A DNA stretch of 64,000 bases from an uncultured Alphaproteobacteria bacterium (GCA_902586885.1 CACIJG010000007.1:1-64000), one strand, 5' to 3'. Positions 39,746 through 49,213 are shown, counted from the first letter of the stretch. The notes: generated by a model from the letters alone, not told the origin. Translations and numbers: made by a program.

Positions 39746-40504
39746 ATGTCAATAAAGTTTAAAGCAGAAAAAGTTGATGTTTTTTACAATGAAAAACAGG
39801 CGATAAATAATATCAGTCTTAATATTGAAAAAAATATGATTACTGCTCTAATTGGTCCCTCTGGGTGCGGAAAGTCTACTTTTTTAAGGTGCTTAAACAG
39901 AATGAATGACGTAATAGACTCATGTAAAATTACAGGAAATATTTTACTAGATAATGAAGATATTTATGGGCCTAATATTGACCCTGTAGATTTACGCGCC
40001 AGAGTAGGAATGGTGTTTCAAAAACCTAACCCCTTTCCAAAAACAATTTTTGAAAATATAGCTTATGGGCCAAGAATTCACGGCTTAGCTAGCAATAATA
40101 AAGAGCTCAGAGAGATCGTTTTTAATAGTCTTGAAAAAGCAGGTTTAATCGATGAGGTTAAAGATAGGCTCGATGACCAAGCAACGGGTTTATCAGGTGG
40201 TCAACAGCAGAGAGTTTGTATTGCCAGAGCAATAGCAGTAAGCCCAGAAGTTATTTTGATGGACGAACCCTGCTCAGCCCTAGACCCAATTGCTACTGCA
40301 AAAATAGAGGAATTGATGAATGAAATTTCCCAGAGTTACACTATTGTTATTGTAACGCATTCAATGCAGCAAGCAGCTCGGGTTTCTAAGAAAACAGCCT
40401 TCTTTCATTTAGGCGAATTAATTGAATACGGTGATACGGATAAAATATTTACTAAACCAAAAAACCAAAAAACTCTAGATTATATAACCGGCAGATTTGG
40501 ATAG
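39746..40504 (+). CDS. pstB: Phosphate ABC transporter ATPase
   Basis: A 252-residue ATPase. Walker A is GPSGCGKST (37-45), the Q loop is [18 protein letters not shown] (a PstB hallmark), the signature is [16 protein letters not shown], Walker B is [13 protein letters not shown] and the switch His is in VTHSMQQA. The FGPRIHG-type segment YGPRIHG and the end LDYITGRFG are also PstB-specific. It drives high-affinity phosphate uptake. Confidence 0.97.
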   Translation: MSIKFKAEKVDVFYNEKQAINNISLNIEKNMITALIGPSGCGKSTFLRCLNRMNDVIDSCKITGNILLDNEDIYGPNIDPVDLRARVGMVFQKPNPFPKTIFENIAYGPRIHGLASNNKELREIVFNSLEKAGLIDEVKDRLDDQATGLSGGQQQRVCIARAIAVSPEVILMDEPCSALDPIATAKIEELMNEISQSYTIVIVTHSMQQAARVSKKTAFFHLGELIEYGDTDKIFTKPKNQKTLDYITGRFG

Positions 40505-40517
40505 ATAAGGAGAAAAT

Positions 40518-41225
40518 ATGTCTTTACATATTTCATCAGCTTTTAACGAAGACTTGACCCACATAAACGCAAAAGTAAATGAGATGGGAGGTCTTTGCGA
40601 AAGAATGCTTGAAGCGTCAATAAAGGCAATAAAAAAAAGTGACGTTAAAATAGCTGATCAGATAATTATTCTAGATGAGAAAATAAACACCTTAGAAATA
40701 GAGGTTAATGAGGCAGTAATTAAAGCTATTGCGTTGAGACAACCTGTTGCTGACGACTTAAGAGTTTTAATCTCAGCAATAAAAATATCTGGGGCATTTG
40801 AGAGAATAGGTGACTTGTGCAAAAACATCGCCAAAAGAACACGGCTAGTTCTAGATGATTTTCCCAAAAAGACTAGAGATAAAATTGCTAACCTGGGAGA
40901 AAAGGTATTAGAGCAATTAACCAAGTCTATAAATTCCTACACGAAACAAGATTTGCAACTAGCAAAAATAGTTTGGGAAAAAGATTATGAAATAGACGAA
41001 ATGTACACGGAACTGTTTGACGTTTTATTAAAATATTTAAAGAAGAAAAAACGAATCGCGGCTGGATCTCACCTAGTAATAATTGCAAAAAATTTTGAAA
41101 GAATCGGGGATCATACAACCCATGTAAGTCGAATGATTCATTTTGCCATCACTGGTGAATCTTTGAATTTAGAGAGACCAAAATTTAATCTTCCCAGTTC
41201 TCTTGGAGAAAACAATGAAACCTAA
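40518..41225 (+). CDS. phoU: Phosphate-signalling protein PhoU
   Basis: A 235-residue protein with two PhoU three-helix units. Metal/contact motifs ERIGDLCKNIAKR and ERIGDHTTHVSRMI occupy equivalent places in the repeats. PhoU links the PstB/PhoR complex so that PhoR is kept off when phosphate is plentiful. AAGGAG at 40507-40512 is its ribosome binding site. Its 3' end overlaps phoB by 11 bases. Confidence 0.96.
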   Translation: MSLHISSAFNEDLTHINAKVNEMGGLCERMLEASIKAIKKSDVKIADQIIILDEKINTLEIEVNEAVIKAIALRQPVADDLRVLISAIKISGAFERIGDLCKNIAKRTRLVLDDFPKKTRDKIANLGEKVLEQLTKSINSYTKQDLQLAKIVWEKDYEIDEMYTELFDVLLKYLKKKKRIAAGSHLVIIAKNFERIGDHTTHVSRMIHFAITGESLNLERPKFNLPSSLGENNET

Positions 41226-41910
41226 AGTGTTGCTTGTAGAAGACGACAAAGATCTGCAAGGAATAATTTCCTATAACTTCTCTAAAGAGGGTTTTGAAAT
41301 AGGTACTTGTTCCGATGGAGAGCTTGCAATGGAAACAGTTATAAATGAGAATCCAGACTTAATTATTCTTGATTGGATGCTACCAAATATTTCAGGAGTT
41401 GAAATTTTACGACAGATTCGCACCAATAAAAAATGTAAAACTACCCCTGTGATTATGCTTACAGCAAAATCAGAAGAGTTTGACAGATTAAAGGCTTTCG
41501 ATGGTGGTGCTGATGATTATATAACAAAACCATTTTCAAATGCTGAATTGATTGCACGCTCAAAGGCGATACTCAGGAGAGCAAAATCTGAAACTATTTC
41601 TAATTCTCTTCAATTTCATGATATTGAATTAAATAGAGACACAAAAAGAGTATTTCGAGGCAAGAAAGAGATAAAGCTTGGCCCAGTGGAATTCAAACTC
41701 TTAGAGGTTTTCTTAATGCGGCCAGGTCAGGTGTTTAGCAGAGAACAGCTACTTGATAAAATATGGGGAAATGAGATCTATGTTGAAGACCGTACAGTTG
41801 ATGTTCATGTTGGTCGTTTGAGAAGAGCTCTAAATCGGGGGAAGGCAAAAAAAGACCCTATAAGAACTGTTAGAAGTTCGGGCTACTCTTTAAATGAAAA
41901 GTATAGCTAG
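41215..41910 (+). CDS. phoB: Phosphate regulon response regulator
   Basis: A 231-residue OmpR/PhoB-type regulator. The receiver has the acidic pocket VEDDKD (9-13), phospho-acceptor D53 in LIILDWMLPNISG and the switch Lys in MLTAKSEE. The C-terminal winged helix has SREQLLDKIWG and VEDRTVDVHVGRLRRALNR with GYSLNE at the end. ATG 41215 is chosen because GGAGAA at 41205-41210 serves it; an in-frame TTG at 41203 is possible. It is cotranscribed with phoU through an overlap. Confidence 0.96.
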   Translation: MKPKVLLVEDDKDLQGIISYNFSKEGFEIGTCSDGELAMETVINENPDLIILDWMLPNISGVEILRQIRTNKKCKTTPVIMLTAKSEEFDRLKAFDGGADDYITKPFSNAELIARSKAILRRAKSETISNSLQFHDIELNRDTKRVFRGKKEIKLGPVEFKLLEVFLMRPGQVFSREQLLDKIWGNEIYVEDRTVDVHVGRLRRALNRGKAKKDPIRTVRSSGYSLNEKYS

Positions 41911-41918
41911 TATCAAGG

Positions 41919-42914
41919 TTAATTTATCTCTAAATAACTCACGAAATTCTTCGTAGCCTTTTCCCAGGAAAACTTTTTAGCATGTTTAACAGCATCTTCG
42001 GCTTTTAATTTTGTTACTCTTTTACACGCTTCAAGCAGATCGTCATGAAGAACGCCGCCTTTAGAATTACCAATGACATCTGAAGGTCCGGATACATCAT
42101 AAGCAGCTACAGGAAGACCGCATGCCATTGCCTCTAATAATACTAAACCAAAGGTGTCTGTTTTTGATGGAAAGACAAAATAGTCGCATTCCTTATAGAT
42201 TTCAGAGATTTCGTGATGAGTTTTATTTCCAAAGAATTTTACATCAGGGTATTTTTTTTTCAAATTAATGGCATCTGGCCCATCACCTATCATCCATTTC
42301 TCCCCATCAACTTTAAGACCTAGAAAATCACCTAAATTCTTTTCAACAGCCAACCTACTTGTACAGACGTAAACTTTGGTTTTTCTTTTCTTTGAAGGAC
42401 TCTTTTGATATTTAAAAGTTTCAATATCAACTCCTAAAGACCAAATCTCTGGGTTACCAATTTTCCACTCCATTAGATCATCTTGTACTGTCTTTGATGG
42501 AACGAGTACCCTTTCTGAGTTTTTGTGGAACCACCTAAGATAGGCATAAGTCCACGATAAGGGCATTCCTGTTCTAGCTTTTATGTATTCGGGAAACCTA
42601 GTTTGAAATGCAGTGGTGTAATTAAGTTCATTTTTCGCAGCATAGGAGCGTGCCGCCAAGCCCAGAGGGCCTTCAGTATTTATATGCAAAACATCTGGCT
42701 CTAGATTATCCAATAGTCTAAATATTCTCTTTTTTGCAAATAGCGCTAATCTAATTTCAGGGTAAGTTGGGCACGGAATATTTCTAAATCTATCCGGGCC
42801 TATTACAAAGACATCGTGACCAGACTTTCTTAAAAACTTAACGGTTTGCTGGATGCAAACAACTACGCCATTTACTTGAGGCAACCAAGCGTCTGTTACA
42901 ATAACGATTTTCAT
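41919..42914 (-). CDS. Agt-like lipid glycosyltransferase (GT4 family)
   Basis: A 331-residue GT-B glycosyltransferase. The N-terminus IVTDAWLPQVNGVVVCIQQT is characteristic of GT4 diacylglycerol glycosyltransferases, and FPSKTDTFGLVLLEAMACG holds the conserved Glu pair that contacts the sugar nucleotide. It is 11 bases downstream of plcP. In marine Alphaproteobacteria this partner (Agt) adds glucose or glucuronate to diacylglycerol released by PlcP. The sugar cannot be read from sequence. Assignment rests on both motif and context. Confidence 0.87.
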   Translation of the reverse strand: MKIVIVTDAWLPQVNGVVVCIQQTVKFLRKSGHDVFVIGPDRFRNIPCPTYPEIRLALFAKKRIFRLLDNLEPDVLHINTEGPLGLAARSYAAKNELNYTTAFQTRFPEYIKARTGMPLSWTYAYLRWFHKNSERVLVPSKTVQDDLMEWKIGNPEIWSLGVDIETFKYQKSPSKKRKTKVYVCTSRLAVEKNLGDFLGLKVDGEKWMIGDGPDAINLKKKYPDVKFFGNKTHHEISEIYKECDYFVFPSKTDTFGLVLLEAMACGLPVAAYDVSGPSDVIGNSKGGVLHDDLLEACKRVTKLKAEDAVKHAKKFSWEKATKNFVSYLEIN

Positions 42915-42925
42915 AGGGGCTCTCC

Positions 42926-43714
42926 CTACTCCAAATACTCAAAATTGGCTATTCGTCTTTTGGTTTTTGACCACTCCACAATTTCAAGCTTTCCATCAAA
43001 GTGCTCAACGAGTGCTGTCATTGATTCTACCCAATCACCATCATTGGCATATAATATTCCCTCTATTTCTCTAATTTCTGCTTTATGTATATGACCACAG
43101 ATAACACCATCACAACCCCTTCTCCTAGTCTCGGTTACCATTGATTTTTCAAAAGCAGATATAAAAGATACAGCCATCTTAACCTTAGATTTTAAGTATT
43201 GAGAAAGAGACCAATAAGGAAATTTAAAAAATATTCTTATGGAGTTAAATAGGGCATTAATTTTCAGTAGAAAAACATAAGCCCAATCGCCGATATAAGC
43301 AAGCCAACGCGCATGCTGAATAACATTATCAAACAAGTCTCCATGGACAACCCAGTATTTCTTACCATTAGGAGATTCGTGAACATCGTCGTCCTTTACT
43401 TTAATCCCTCCTAAAGTGAGACCTACAAACTCTCTTGCGGCTTCATCATGATTTCCAGGAATGAAAACAATTTCCGTTCCGTTTTTCGCTTTCTCTAGAA
43501 TTTTCTGTACTACATCGTTATGAGCTTGAGGCCAATGCCATCTTTTTGATAGTTGCCAGCCATCCACTATATCCCCAACTAGATAAATTTTCTCTGCATC
43601 CGTATATCTCAAAAAACTCAATAGTTCCTTAGCCTGGGAGCCTTTAGTTCCCAGATGAAAATCTGATACCCAGACTGTTCTAAATACTTTGGATGGATTG
43701 CTAAGATCTTGCAT
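42926..43714 (-). CDS. plcP: PlcP-type phospholipase C (calcineurin-like, COG2908)
   Basis: A 262-residue metallophosphoesterase. Metal motifs: WVSDFHLGTKG (D18, H20), IYLVGDIVDGW, FIPGNHDE, YWVVHGDLFD and ICGHIHKAEI. The sequence RWHWPQAHNDVVQKIL is typical of the PlcP branch rather than LpxH. PlcP removes phospho-headgroups from membrane phospholipids in phosphate starvation, leaving diacylglycerol. The adjacent glycosyltransferase and phoB support this. I could not find a good Pho box in front of it. Confidence 0.88.
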   Translation of the reverse strand: MQDLSNPSKVFRTVWVSDFHLGTKGSQAKELLSFLRYTDAEKIYLVGDIVDGWQLSKRWHWPQAHNDVVQKILEKAKNGTEIVFIPGNHDEAAREFVGLTLGGIKVKDDDVHESPNGKKYWVVHGDLFDNVIQHARWLAYIGDWAYVFLLKINALFNSIRIFFKFPYWSLSQYLKSKVKMAVSFISAFEKSMVTETRRRGCDGVICGHIHKAEIREIEGILYANDGDWVESMTALVEHFDGKLEIVEWSKTKRRIANFEYLE

Positions 43715-43875
43715 TTCTATATTACATTTAAGTTAATTGTTTAATAATCTTTTTATATTCAGGTGTAATTTGTTTTTTATAAGCCTTTAATCACAAACTC
43801 ACCCATATTTATTTTTTTCTATACTTTCCAACTGTCCCACCTTATTCATTTGGAAGAGAATTTGAAAGAGTTAAT

Positions 43876-44496
43876 ATGAAAAAAAAATCAAAATATAGGT
43901 TTTTTTACCATTTTATAATTTTGTCAATTGCCTTTTTAAATTTCCAGAAACTACATGCTGCAAACATCACGTTTTGGGACAAAACAAAAAGCCTAGGTAT
44001 TGAGGTAAAGTTACCCTATTGGGCTCTTGAGAAAGACGTTTCTTCCACTGAAGAAAACGGAATAAAGGAAGATGGAAACCTTTACAATAATGTAAAAATC
44101 TACAAGCCATCGGGCAAACCAAAAAACTGGTCTCATTTTTTTTCTATTCAAATTGAAAGCGGAATGGAAGATCCTGTGGGAGTTTTTAAGGATTTACAAG
44201 TTGGCGCCTATATTAACTATTGTAAAAATAATTCACTCGCCTTTAATTTAATAAAGGAAAGTTCCGATCAAATCGTTTTTTCAGTTTTTTGTGGAAAATA
44301 CAAGCATGATATAAGCAAAGGTGAGGTAGCCGTTTACTCAATGATTAAGCATAAGTCATTTTTTGTAAAAATATTTCACCAATGGAGAGGCGGTCAAATG
44401 GATATAAATGATAGTTCCAGCTGGAACACATCGAAAGAGGAGATGACAAATATTATAAGAGATATCTCTTCCATAAAAATACATTTCAAAAAATGA
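43876..44496 (+). CDS. Hypothetical exported protein
   Basis: A 206-residue protein that I do not recognise. Residues 1-29 look like a signal peptide (KKKSKYRFF, then a hydrophobic stretch, cleavage near LHA/ANI). The mature part is mixed alpha/beta with few distinctive motifs; NYCKNNS and FCGKYKHD give two cysteines that could form a disulfide. It is divergent from plcP, with 161 bases between them, and 10 bases upstream of a ketopantoate-reductase-like gene. GAAAGAG at 43863-43869 may serve as its ribosome binding site. Confidence 0.7.
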   Translation: MKKKSKYRFFYHFIILSIAFLNFQKLHAANITFWDKTKSLGIEVKLPYWALEKDVSSTEENGIKEDGNLYNNVKIYKPSGKPKNWSHFFSIQIESGMEDPVGVFKDLQVGAYINYCKNNSLAFNLIKESSDQIVFSVFCGKYKHDISKGEVAVYSMIKHKSFFVKIFHQWRGGQMDINDSSSWNTSKEEMTNIIRDISSIKIHFKK

Positions 44497-44506
44497 GGCA
44501 AATGAA

Positions 44507-45418
44507 TTGAAAATTCTTATTCTTGGAGCGGGAGCCGTTGGTGGATATTTTGGAGCTCGATTAATTGAGTCTGGTGCCGATGTTACTTTTTTAGTGAGAA
44601 AAAAAAGATCTCAGCTTCTTAAAAAACAGGGCTTAAAAATTATTAGCCCATGTGGAAATCTAAACCTTAAGGTAAAGACCATAACAGATGATGATATTTC
44701 GCCAGTTTATGATGTTATCTTACTTACTAATAAGTCTTATGACATGGACAAAATCCTTGAGACTAATTTTCCGGTAAAAGATAGTAGTGTAATTATTCCG
44801 TTGCTAAATGGATTTTCTCACATAGGAAAACTTGAAAAAAAATTTAGTAATGCACCTGTATTTGGAGGCTTAGCGCACATCTTTTCAACAATAGGAGCAA
44901 ATGGAGAGATCCAGCATTTTAACGAAGTTCATTCTATTACATTTGGTCACCTGAAAAACAAAAATAAAGATATCGGGAAAAATTTTTACGACATCTGTGA
45001 TAAGGCAAATTTCACGGTCAATTACTCAAATAACATAGTCTTAGATCTTTGGTATAAATGGATACTTATTGCTACTGTAGCAGGAGCCACAACAATGTTT
45101 AAATGTGTATTAGGTGAGGTTCTGAGCACTAAGTTTGGGAAGTCCTTTGTTGAAGAGCTACATGAAGAATGTATTCAAATAGCTAAAAGCAAGAATATAA
45201 AATTGGACGAAAAAACCATTTTTCAGCAAAGAAAATTTTTAACACTGAAAAACTCTAATTGGAATTCTTCAATGCGAAGAGACATGGAAAATGGATCTAA
45301 AATAGAGCATGATCATATATTTTTTGAATTAATAAAGATAGCCAACAGAAATAAAATAAGCTGTCCAAATTTAAAATTAGTTTTTACCAATGGTCAAATT
45401 TACTCGAGCAAACTTTAG
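44507..45418 (+). CDS. Ketopantoate reductase-like protein (ApbA/PanE family)
   Basis: A 303-residue NADP-binding protein. It begins directly with the Rossmann motif ILGAGAVGGYFGARL, followed by LVRKKRSQLLKKQGL. The C-terminal domain contains YKWILIATVAGATTMFKC, the usual substrate-side Lys/Asn region, and SSMRRDMENGSKIEHDHI, typical of the family. Enzymes of this group reduce 2-dehydropantoate for pantothenate synthesis, but many are paralogues of unknown substrate. The TTG start at 44507 is the only reasonable start before the Rossmann motif. Confidence 0.85.
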   Translation: MKILILGAGAVGGYFGARLIESGADVTFLVRKKRSQLLKKQGLKIISPCGNLNLKVKTITDDDISPVYDVILLTNKSYDMDKILETNFPVKDSSVIIPLLNGFSHIGKLEKKFSNAPVFGGLAHIFSTIGANGEIQHFNEVHSITFGHLKNKNKDIGKNFYDICDKANFTVNYSNNIVLDLWYKWILIATVAGATTMFKCVLGEVLSTKFGKSFVEELHEECIQIAKSKNIKLDEKTIFQQRKFLTLKNSNWNSSMRRDMENGSKIEHDHIFFELIKIANRNKISCPNLKLVFTNGQIYSSKL

Positions 45419-45997
45419 TTAAGGCGCTAACCAGTTAAAGTTTCCAGAAGATACATCGAAAGCTATTCTTTCGTGTCCAGATGATTTTAAATACAGGTAA
45501 TCTATTTCTATAATTTTATTACTAACTACACAAAAATTTTTCTTACCTTCTTCACTTTCTTTTAAGCTTGGATTTTTTCCCTTTAGCTCTTTTGGCAAGC
45601 CATCATCACATGTTTCTATTTTTGATGAAGGGCTATACTTTGTCAGATAACATTTTCTTGATGACAGTCCAACTTTCTCCCAGGAAGTATTCGATATATC
45701 GTCATCGTGGTGAATTGAAGAGATAGTTCTAATTCTAAGTTGTGTTTTTAACGAAAAACTATAAAAAAGACAGAGTGATTCAGCATTTTTCTTTATCATA
45801 TCAACTTTTGGGCTTCGATAATCCGTATGAAAGAAAAGTATATTGTTGTCTTTGTCGAAACTTCTAAGTACTACGCTTCTTGCCTCCAACCCTTTTTCAC
45901 CGGAGTTACAAAAAGTCATAATGTGAAAGTCATCATCTCTAGTAGTTGCTCCGCGGTATAAATGTTCGTAAATACTGCTTAAAATTAAATCGTTCAT
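45419..45997 (-). CDS. PNPOx-like flavin-binding protein
   Basis: A 192-residue protein resembling pyridoxamine 5'-phosphate oxidase. FMN-binding positions are visible in LEARSVVLRSFDKDNNILFF and HTDYRSPKVDMIKKN, and the RIRT and WEKVGLSSRKCYL segments follow. The end DYLYLKSSGHERIAFD corresponds to the C-terminal part of the general-stress/PNPOx family. It may oxidise PNP/PMP, but canonical PdxH is a little longer with a different C-terminus, so another flavin role is possible. It abuts the convergent KPR gene with no gap. Confidence 0.75.
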   Translation of the reverse strand: MNDLILSSIYEHLYRGATTRDDDFHIMTFCNSGEKGLEARSVVLRSFDKDNNILFFHTDYRSPKVDMIKKNAESLCLFYSFSLKTQLRIRTISSIHHDDDISNTSWEKVGLSSRKCYLTKYSPSSKIETCDDGLPKELKGKNPSLKESEEGKKNFCVVSNKIIEIDYLYLKSSGHERIAFDVSSGNFNWLAP

Positions 45998-46016
45998 AAG
46001 GTTTCCAATATTTTTT

Positions 46017-47234
46017 ATGCTTACTACAAATTACAATATACGTTCCTTAAAAATTTTTTCTAGAGAACCTTTCTGGCTTTTGGTTTTTCTTGCCATAGCA
46101 ATGCCTTTATCCTTTGCAACTTGGGTTGCGCTTTTAAATAACTTTGTTATCGAAGTTTCTGGTTTTTCCGGGGTAGACATAGGATGGTTACAAAGTGCAA
46201 GAGAAATACCGGGTTTTCTAGCGGTCGGGGTTATATTGGTTTTGTTCATAATGCGTGAACAGACCTTGGCCTACATATCTCTAATTTTTTTATCTGTTGC
46301 TACTGCCGCTACAGCGTTTTTCCCAAGTTTCTATGGATTAATTATAACTACAATTATCGGTTCTATAGGGTTTCACTATTATGAGACTGTAAATCAATCC
46401 TTACAACTCCAATGGCTAGATAAAAAAACAGCCCCCTCATCTATTGGTTGGATTGTAGCCGCTGGATCTGGTACGTCTCTTATAGTTTATTTGGGGATAA
46501 TATTTTTTTGGTCATACCTAAACTTTTCATTTCTTACGATTTATTTTACGTCTGGATTATTAACGCTTTTGGTTGTTGCTTTTTGTTGGTTTAGATATCC
46601 AACATTTGCAATCAAAAAAGAGCAAAAAACTACCCTAGTATTAAAAAAAAGATACTGGCTTTATTATGTTTTACAATTTTTGTCTGGGGCAAGAAGGCAG
46701 ATTTTTGTAGTGTTCGCCAGCTTTATGATGGTAGAAAAATTTGGTTTTGATGTTCATCAATTAACTTCCCTATTCCTTGTTAATTTTCTCGTCAATATGT
46801 TAATCGCTCCTTTGATTGGCAAATACATTGAGAAATATGGGGAAAGAACAGCTTTAATAATAGAATACTCAGGCCTTACTGTAATTTTCCTTCTTTATGC
46901 CGGTTTATATTTTTTTGACTGGTCATATATTGTTGCCTCTTTACTTTATATTGCTGATCACGTTTTTTTTGGTTTGGCCTTTGCGATGAAAACGTATTTT
47001 CAGAAAATTGCTGACAAGGAAGATTTTGCTCCAACTGCCGCTGTTGGTTTCACTATTAATCATATATCTGCAGTTTTTTTGCCGGCTATTTTAGGATACA
47101 TATGGATTAAAAATAATAGCGCCGTGTTTTTTCTGGCTGCAGCAATAGCCTTTTGTTCTTTAATAATAGCTTTTCTTGTTCCCAGAAACCCAAAAAAGGG
47201 TGAAGAGACAGTTCTCTCTAAGTTTTTTTATTAG
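46017..47234 (+). CDS. MFS transporter
   Basis: A 405-residue protein with 12 predicted helices. It has the usual two halves; AREIPGFLAVGVILVL and IEKYGERTALIIEYSGLT are the loop regions after helices 2 and 8. The sequence does not fit a transporter subgroup known to me, so the substrate is unknown. The gene is divergent from the PNPOx-like gene by 19 bases and overlaps the convergent 165-residue gene by 4 bases at its 3' end. Confidence 0.83.
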   Translation: MLTTNYNIRSLKIFSREPFWLLVFLAIAMPLSFATWVALLNNFVIEVSGFSGVDIGWLQSAREIPGFLAVGVILVLFIMREQTLAYISLIFLSVATAATAFFPSFYGLIITTIIGSIGFHYYETVNQSLQLQWLDKKTAPSSIGWIVAAGSGTSLIVYLGIIFFWSYLNFSFLTIYFTSGLLTLLVVAFCWFRYPTFAIKKEQKTTLVLKKRYWLYYVLQFLSGARRQIFVVFASFMMVEKFGFDVHQLTSLFLVNFLVNMLIAPLIGKYIEKYGERTALIIEYSGLTVIFLLYAGLYFFDWSYIVASLLYIADHVFFGLAFAMKTYFQKIADKEDFAPTAAVGFTINHISAVFLPAILGYIWIKNNSAVFFLAAAIAFCSLIIAFLVPRNPKKGEETVLSKFFY

Positions 47235-47728
47235 GTATTCTGCTGATGAGTTTCTGTATGTATCGGTTTTATAATTTCATCTGAAGGATTAGGTGGTTCA
47301 GGGATCTTTACTATTTTGATCCACCCATTTAAAAAATCGAACTTTAAGCCTATCTCTCGAACACCCAAGGAAAGCAAGATATCTTGAAGTCCCGTAGTTT
47401 TTGCTACGGCCTTTTTTATTGATTTGCACATAATCTTATGCAAGAACTCACGTTTGAGTACCGCTTTTGGTCGAAATTCTTTTTCTAACTCGTGATACTC
47501 AAGGTTTATGCATCTTATATTATTTTCAGAAATACCGTTACTACCTACGGAAACCGCTACAAGTGGCTTCGTTTGCCCTACGCGTGGTATTGCCCAAAAA
47601 GCCTGAAACTCCCAATTAGGTCTGACCATACTGCTTATCTCTGCATTTAATGCTGTGCTTTGAGAGAAAGAGGGCGTCCCAAACGCAAACATTAGGCACC
47701 AAATAAAAATATAGATCTTTTTATTCAA
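47231..47728 (-). CDS. Hypothetical exported protein
   Basis: A 165-residue protein I do not recognise. Residues 1-22 form a signal peptide (MNKKIYIFIWCLMFAFG, cleavage near SFS/Q). The mature part has two cysteines (IRCINLEY, KIMCKSI), and the C-terminus is proline-rich and polar (PEPPNPSDEI). It is downstream of hemY with 42 bases between them on the same strand, so it may be the tail of the haem operon. Confidence 0.6.
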   Translation of the reverse strand: MNKKIYIFIWCLMFAFGTPSFSQSTALNAEISSMVRPNWEFQAFWAIPRVGQTKPLVAVSVGSNGISENNIRCINLEYHELEKEFRPKAVLKREFLHKIMCKSIKKAVAKTTGLQDILLSLGVREIGLKFDFLNGWIKIVKIPEPPNPSDEIIKPIHTETHQQNT

Positions 47729-47770
47729 AGTTATTTCCCAATCTTTAAAATTAATTAATAAGACTATAAT

Positions 47771-49198
47771 TTATTTATCATCTAAATTTTCTTTGTCCAT
47801 CGTAATATCTTCTCCTAAACTATCTTTTCCTATAATAAGGGGCAAAATTTCTGTTTGGTCAGCATTTACCTCTGTATCTTCTATAGGCTCTATCCATTCC
47901 ATTGTAGAAAAACTATTGCACTTTTTACATATTGGCTCCCAGCTACCTTGGCTTTTGCAATTTGAACAAACCCATCTTTTTGATCTTTTGGCTGTAACAG
48001 CTTTTGCCAACCAGCCTTTTACTTCGGACTCGGATGACCCAGACCCTTTTTCAATGGCTGCCATCAAAGTATATATTTTTGAATTTGCTTTATTCTTATC
48101 GGTAAGATCACTAATTGATCTCCGAGCTTCAGGAAAATTTTCCAATAAAATGTTAAGCTCAGCCTTAAGTGTTTTGGTTTCAATATCTGTTTTCTTGAAA
48201 TTAAGAATTTTATTAAATCTCTCTACTCTCTCTGAAGGAGTTTCACTTGTTTCGATTTCAGCAAATTTTTTTGCTATTTCTGGATGAGGTAATGATTTCC
48301 ATGCACTAATTAAAATAGTTTCCGCTTTAGCCTTTCGGCCTTTGATTATCTCCATGTCAGCCAAAAGCAATGAGTTTGCTATTAACCCAGGGGCTCTTTT
48401 AAATGCTATTTTTGCCTTTTGCATAGCCTCTTCTATTTTCCCTTCTTCTCTTAATTTTTTTGCTATTAAATATAAATGCGTTCCCTCATCTCGGTTTCTA
48501 GCTACTTTGTCAGTTGGCTCTAATTTTTGCAGATCTAAAAAAGTTTTATGGGCCCCATTCCAGTCCTCCTCCATTAATTGAAGTTCAAGAAAAGTTTTTT
48601 GAAATGATATGTTTTTTGGTTTTAATCCTATCAATTTTTTAGTCAGTTTTAAGGCCAGACTGGTATCCCCTTCTGCCAATTTAATTTTTATCAAACCAAA
48701 AAGACCCATGCTCATGGTGTTTTTATTTTTTAAAAAACTCTCAAATATTTTTTTTTGTTCGGAAATGTTTCCGAGCGCTTCATAAGAAGAAAGAGACAAT
48801 ATATCTGGCAAAGATTTATATTTTAGATATTTTTTACTACGCTTAATTTCTAATAAGGACTTCTTGTGATCTCCTTCAAAATTAGCAGAAAAGGCATTTA
48901 TAAGGGACGTAAATCCTTTCTTTTCAGATCTTTTTTCAAAAAATCTTCGTATCGCAGTTTCATCACCTCGTATAAATCTATATATAGCAGCCAAGAACTT
49001 GAAAAAAACACCAAAAATAGAGAAAAAAATTAGGAGAATTATTATTAAAATAACAAAGCTTATAATACTGAATCTATATTCACGGGATAAAATATTTATT
49101 ATAACAAACCCATCTATTCCTTTGATGAAATTCATTATGAATGCAAAAGAGATTATTAAGCTGAAAAAAATCGCAGTTTTTATAAAGCTCCAAGCCAC
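47771..49198 (-). CDS. hemY: HemY-like TPR membrane protein
   Basis: A 475-residue protein with two N-terminal membrane helices (about 8-26 and 44-65), followed by FIRGDETAIRRFFEKRSEKKG and TPR-like helices to about 400. This is the HemY_N plus TPR architecture found after hemC/hemD. A C-terminal treble-clef-like zinc site, CSNCKSQGSWEPICKKC, is present, as in many alphaproteobacterial HemY and in LapB. The protein is not protoporphyrinogen oxidase in spite of the name; a role in haem pathway organisation is suggested in the family. It follows the mitofilin-like gene by 15 bases. Confidence 0.85.
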   Translation of the reverse strand: MAWSFIKTAIFFSLIISFAFIMNFIKGIDGFVIINILSREYRFSIISFVILIIILLIFFSIFGVFFKFLAAIYRFIRGDETAIRRFFEKRSEKKGFTSLINAFSANFEGDHKKSLLEIKRSKKYLKYKSLPDILSLSSYEALGNISEQKKIFESFLKNKNTMSMGLFGLIKIKLAEGDTSLALKLTKKLIGLKPKNISFQKTFLELQLMEEDWNGAHKTFLDLQKLEPTDKVARNRDEGTHLYLIAKKLREEGKIEEAMQKAKIAFKRAPGLIANSLLLADMEIIKGRKAKAETILISAWKSLPHPEIAKKFAEIETSETPSERVERFNKILNFKKTDIETKTLKAELNILLENFPEARRSISDLTDKNKANSKIYTLMAAIEKGSGSSESEVKGWLAKAVTAKRSKRWVCSNCKSQGSWEPICKKCNSFSTMEWIEPIEDTEVNADQTEILPLIIGKDSLGEDITMDKENLDDK

Positions 49199-49213
49199 CT
49201 TTTTACTCCAAAA

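Noticed and set aside
43832-43849. Pho box between plcP and the exported-protein gene
   Set aside because: The two half-sites match at only 5 and 4 of 7 positions; kept only as a remark.
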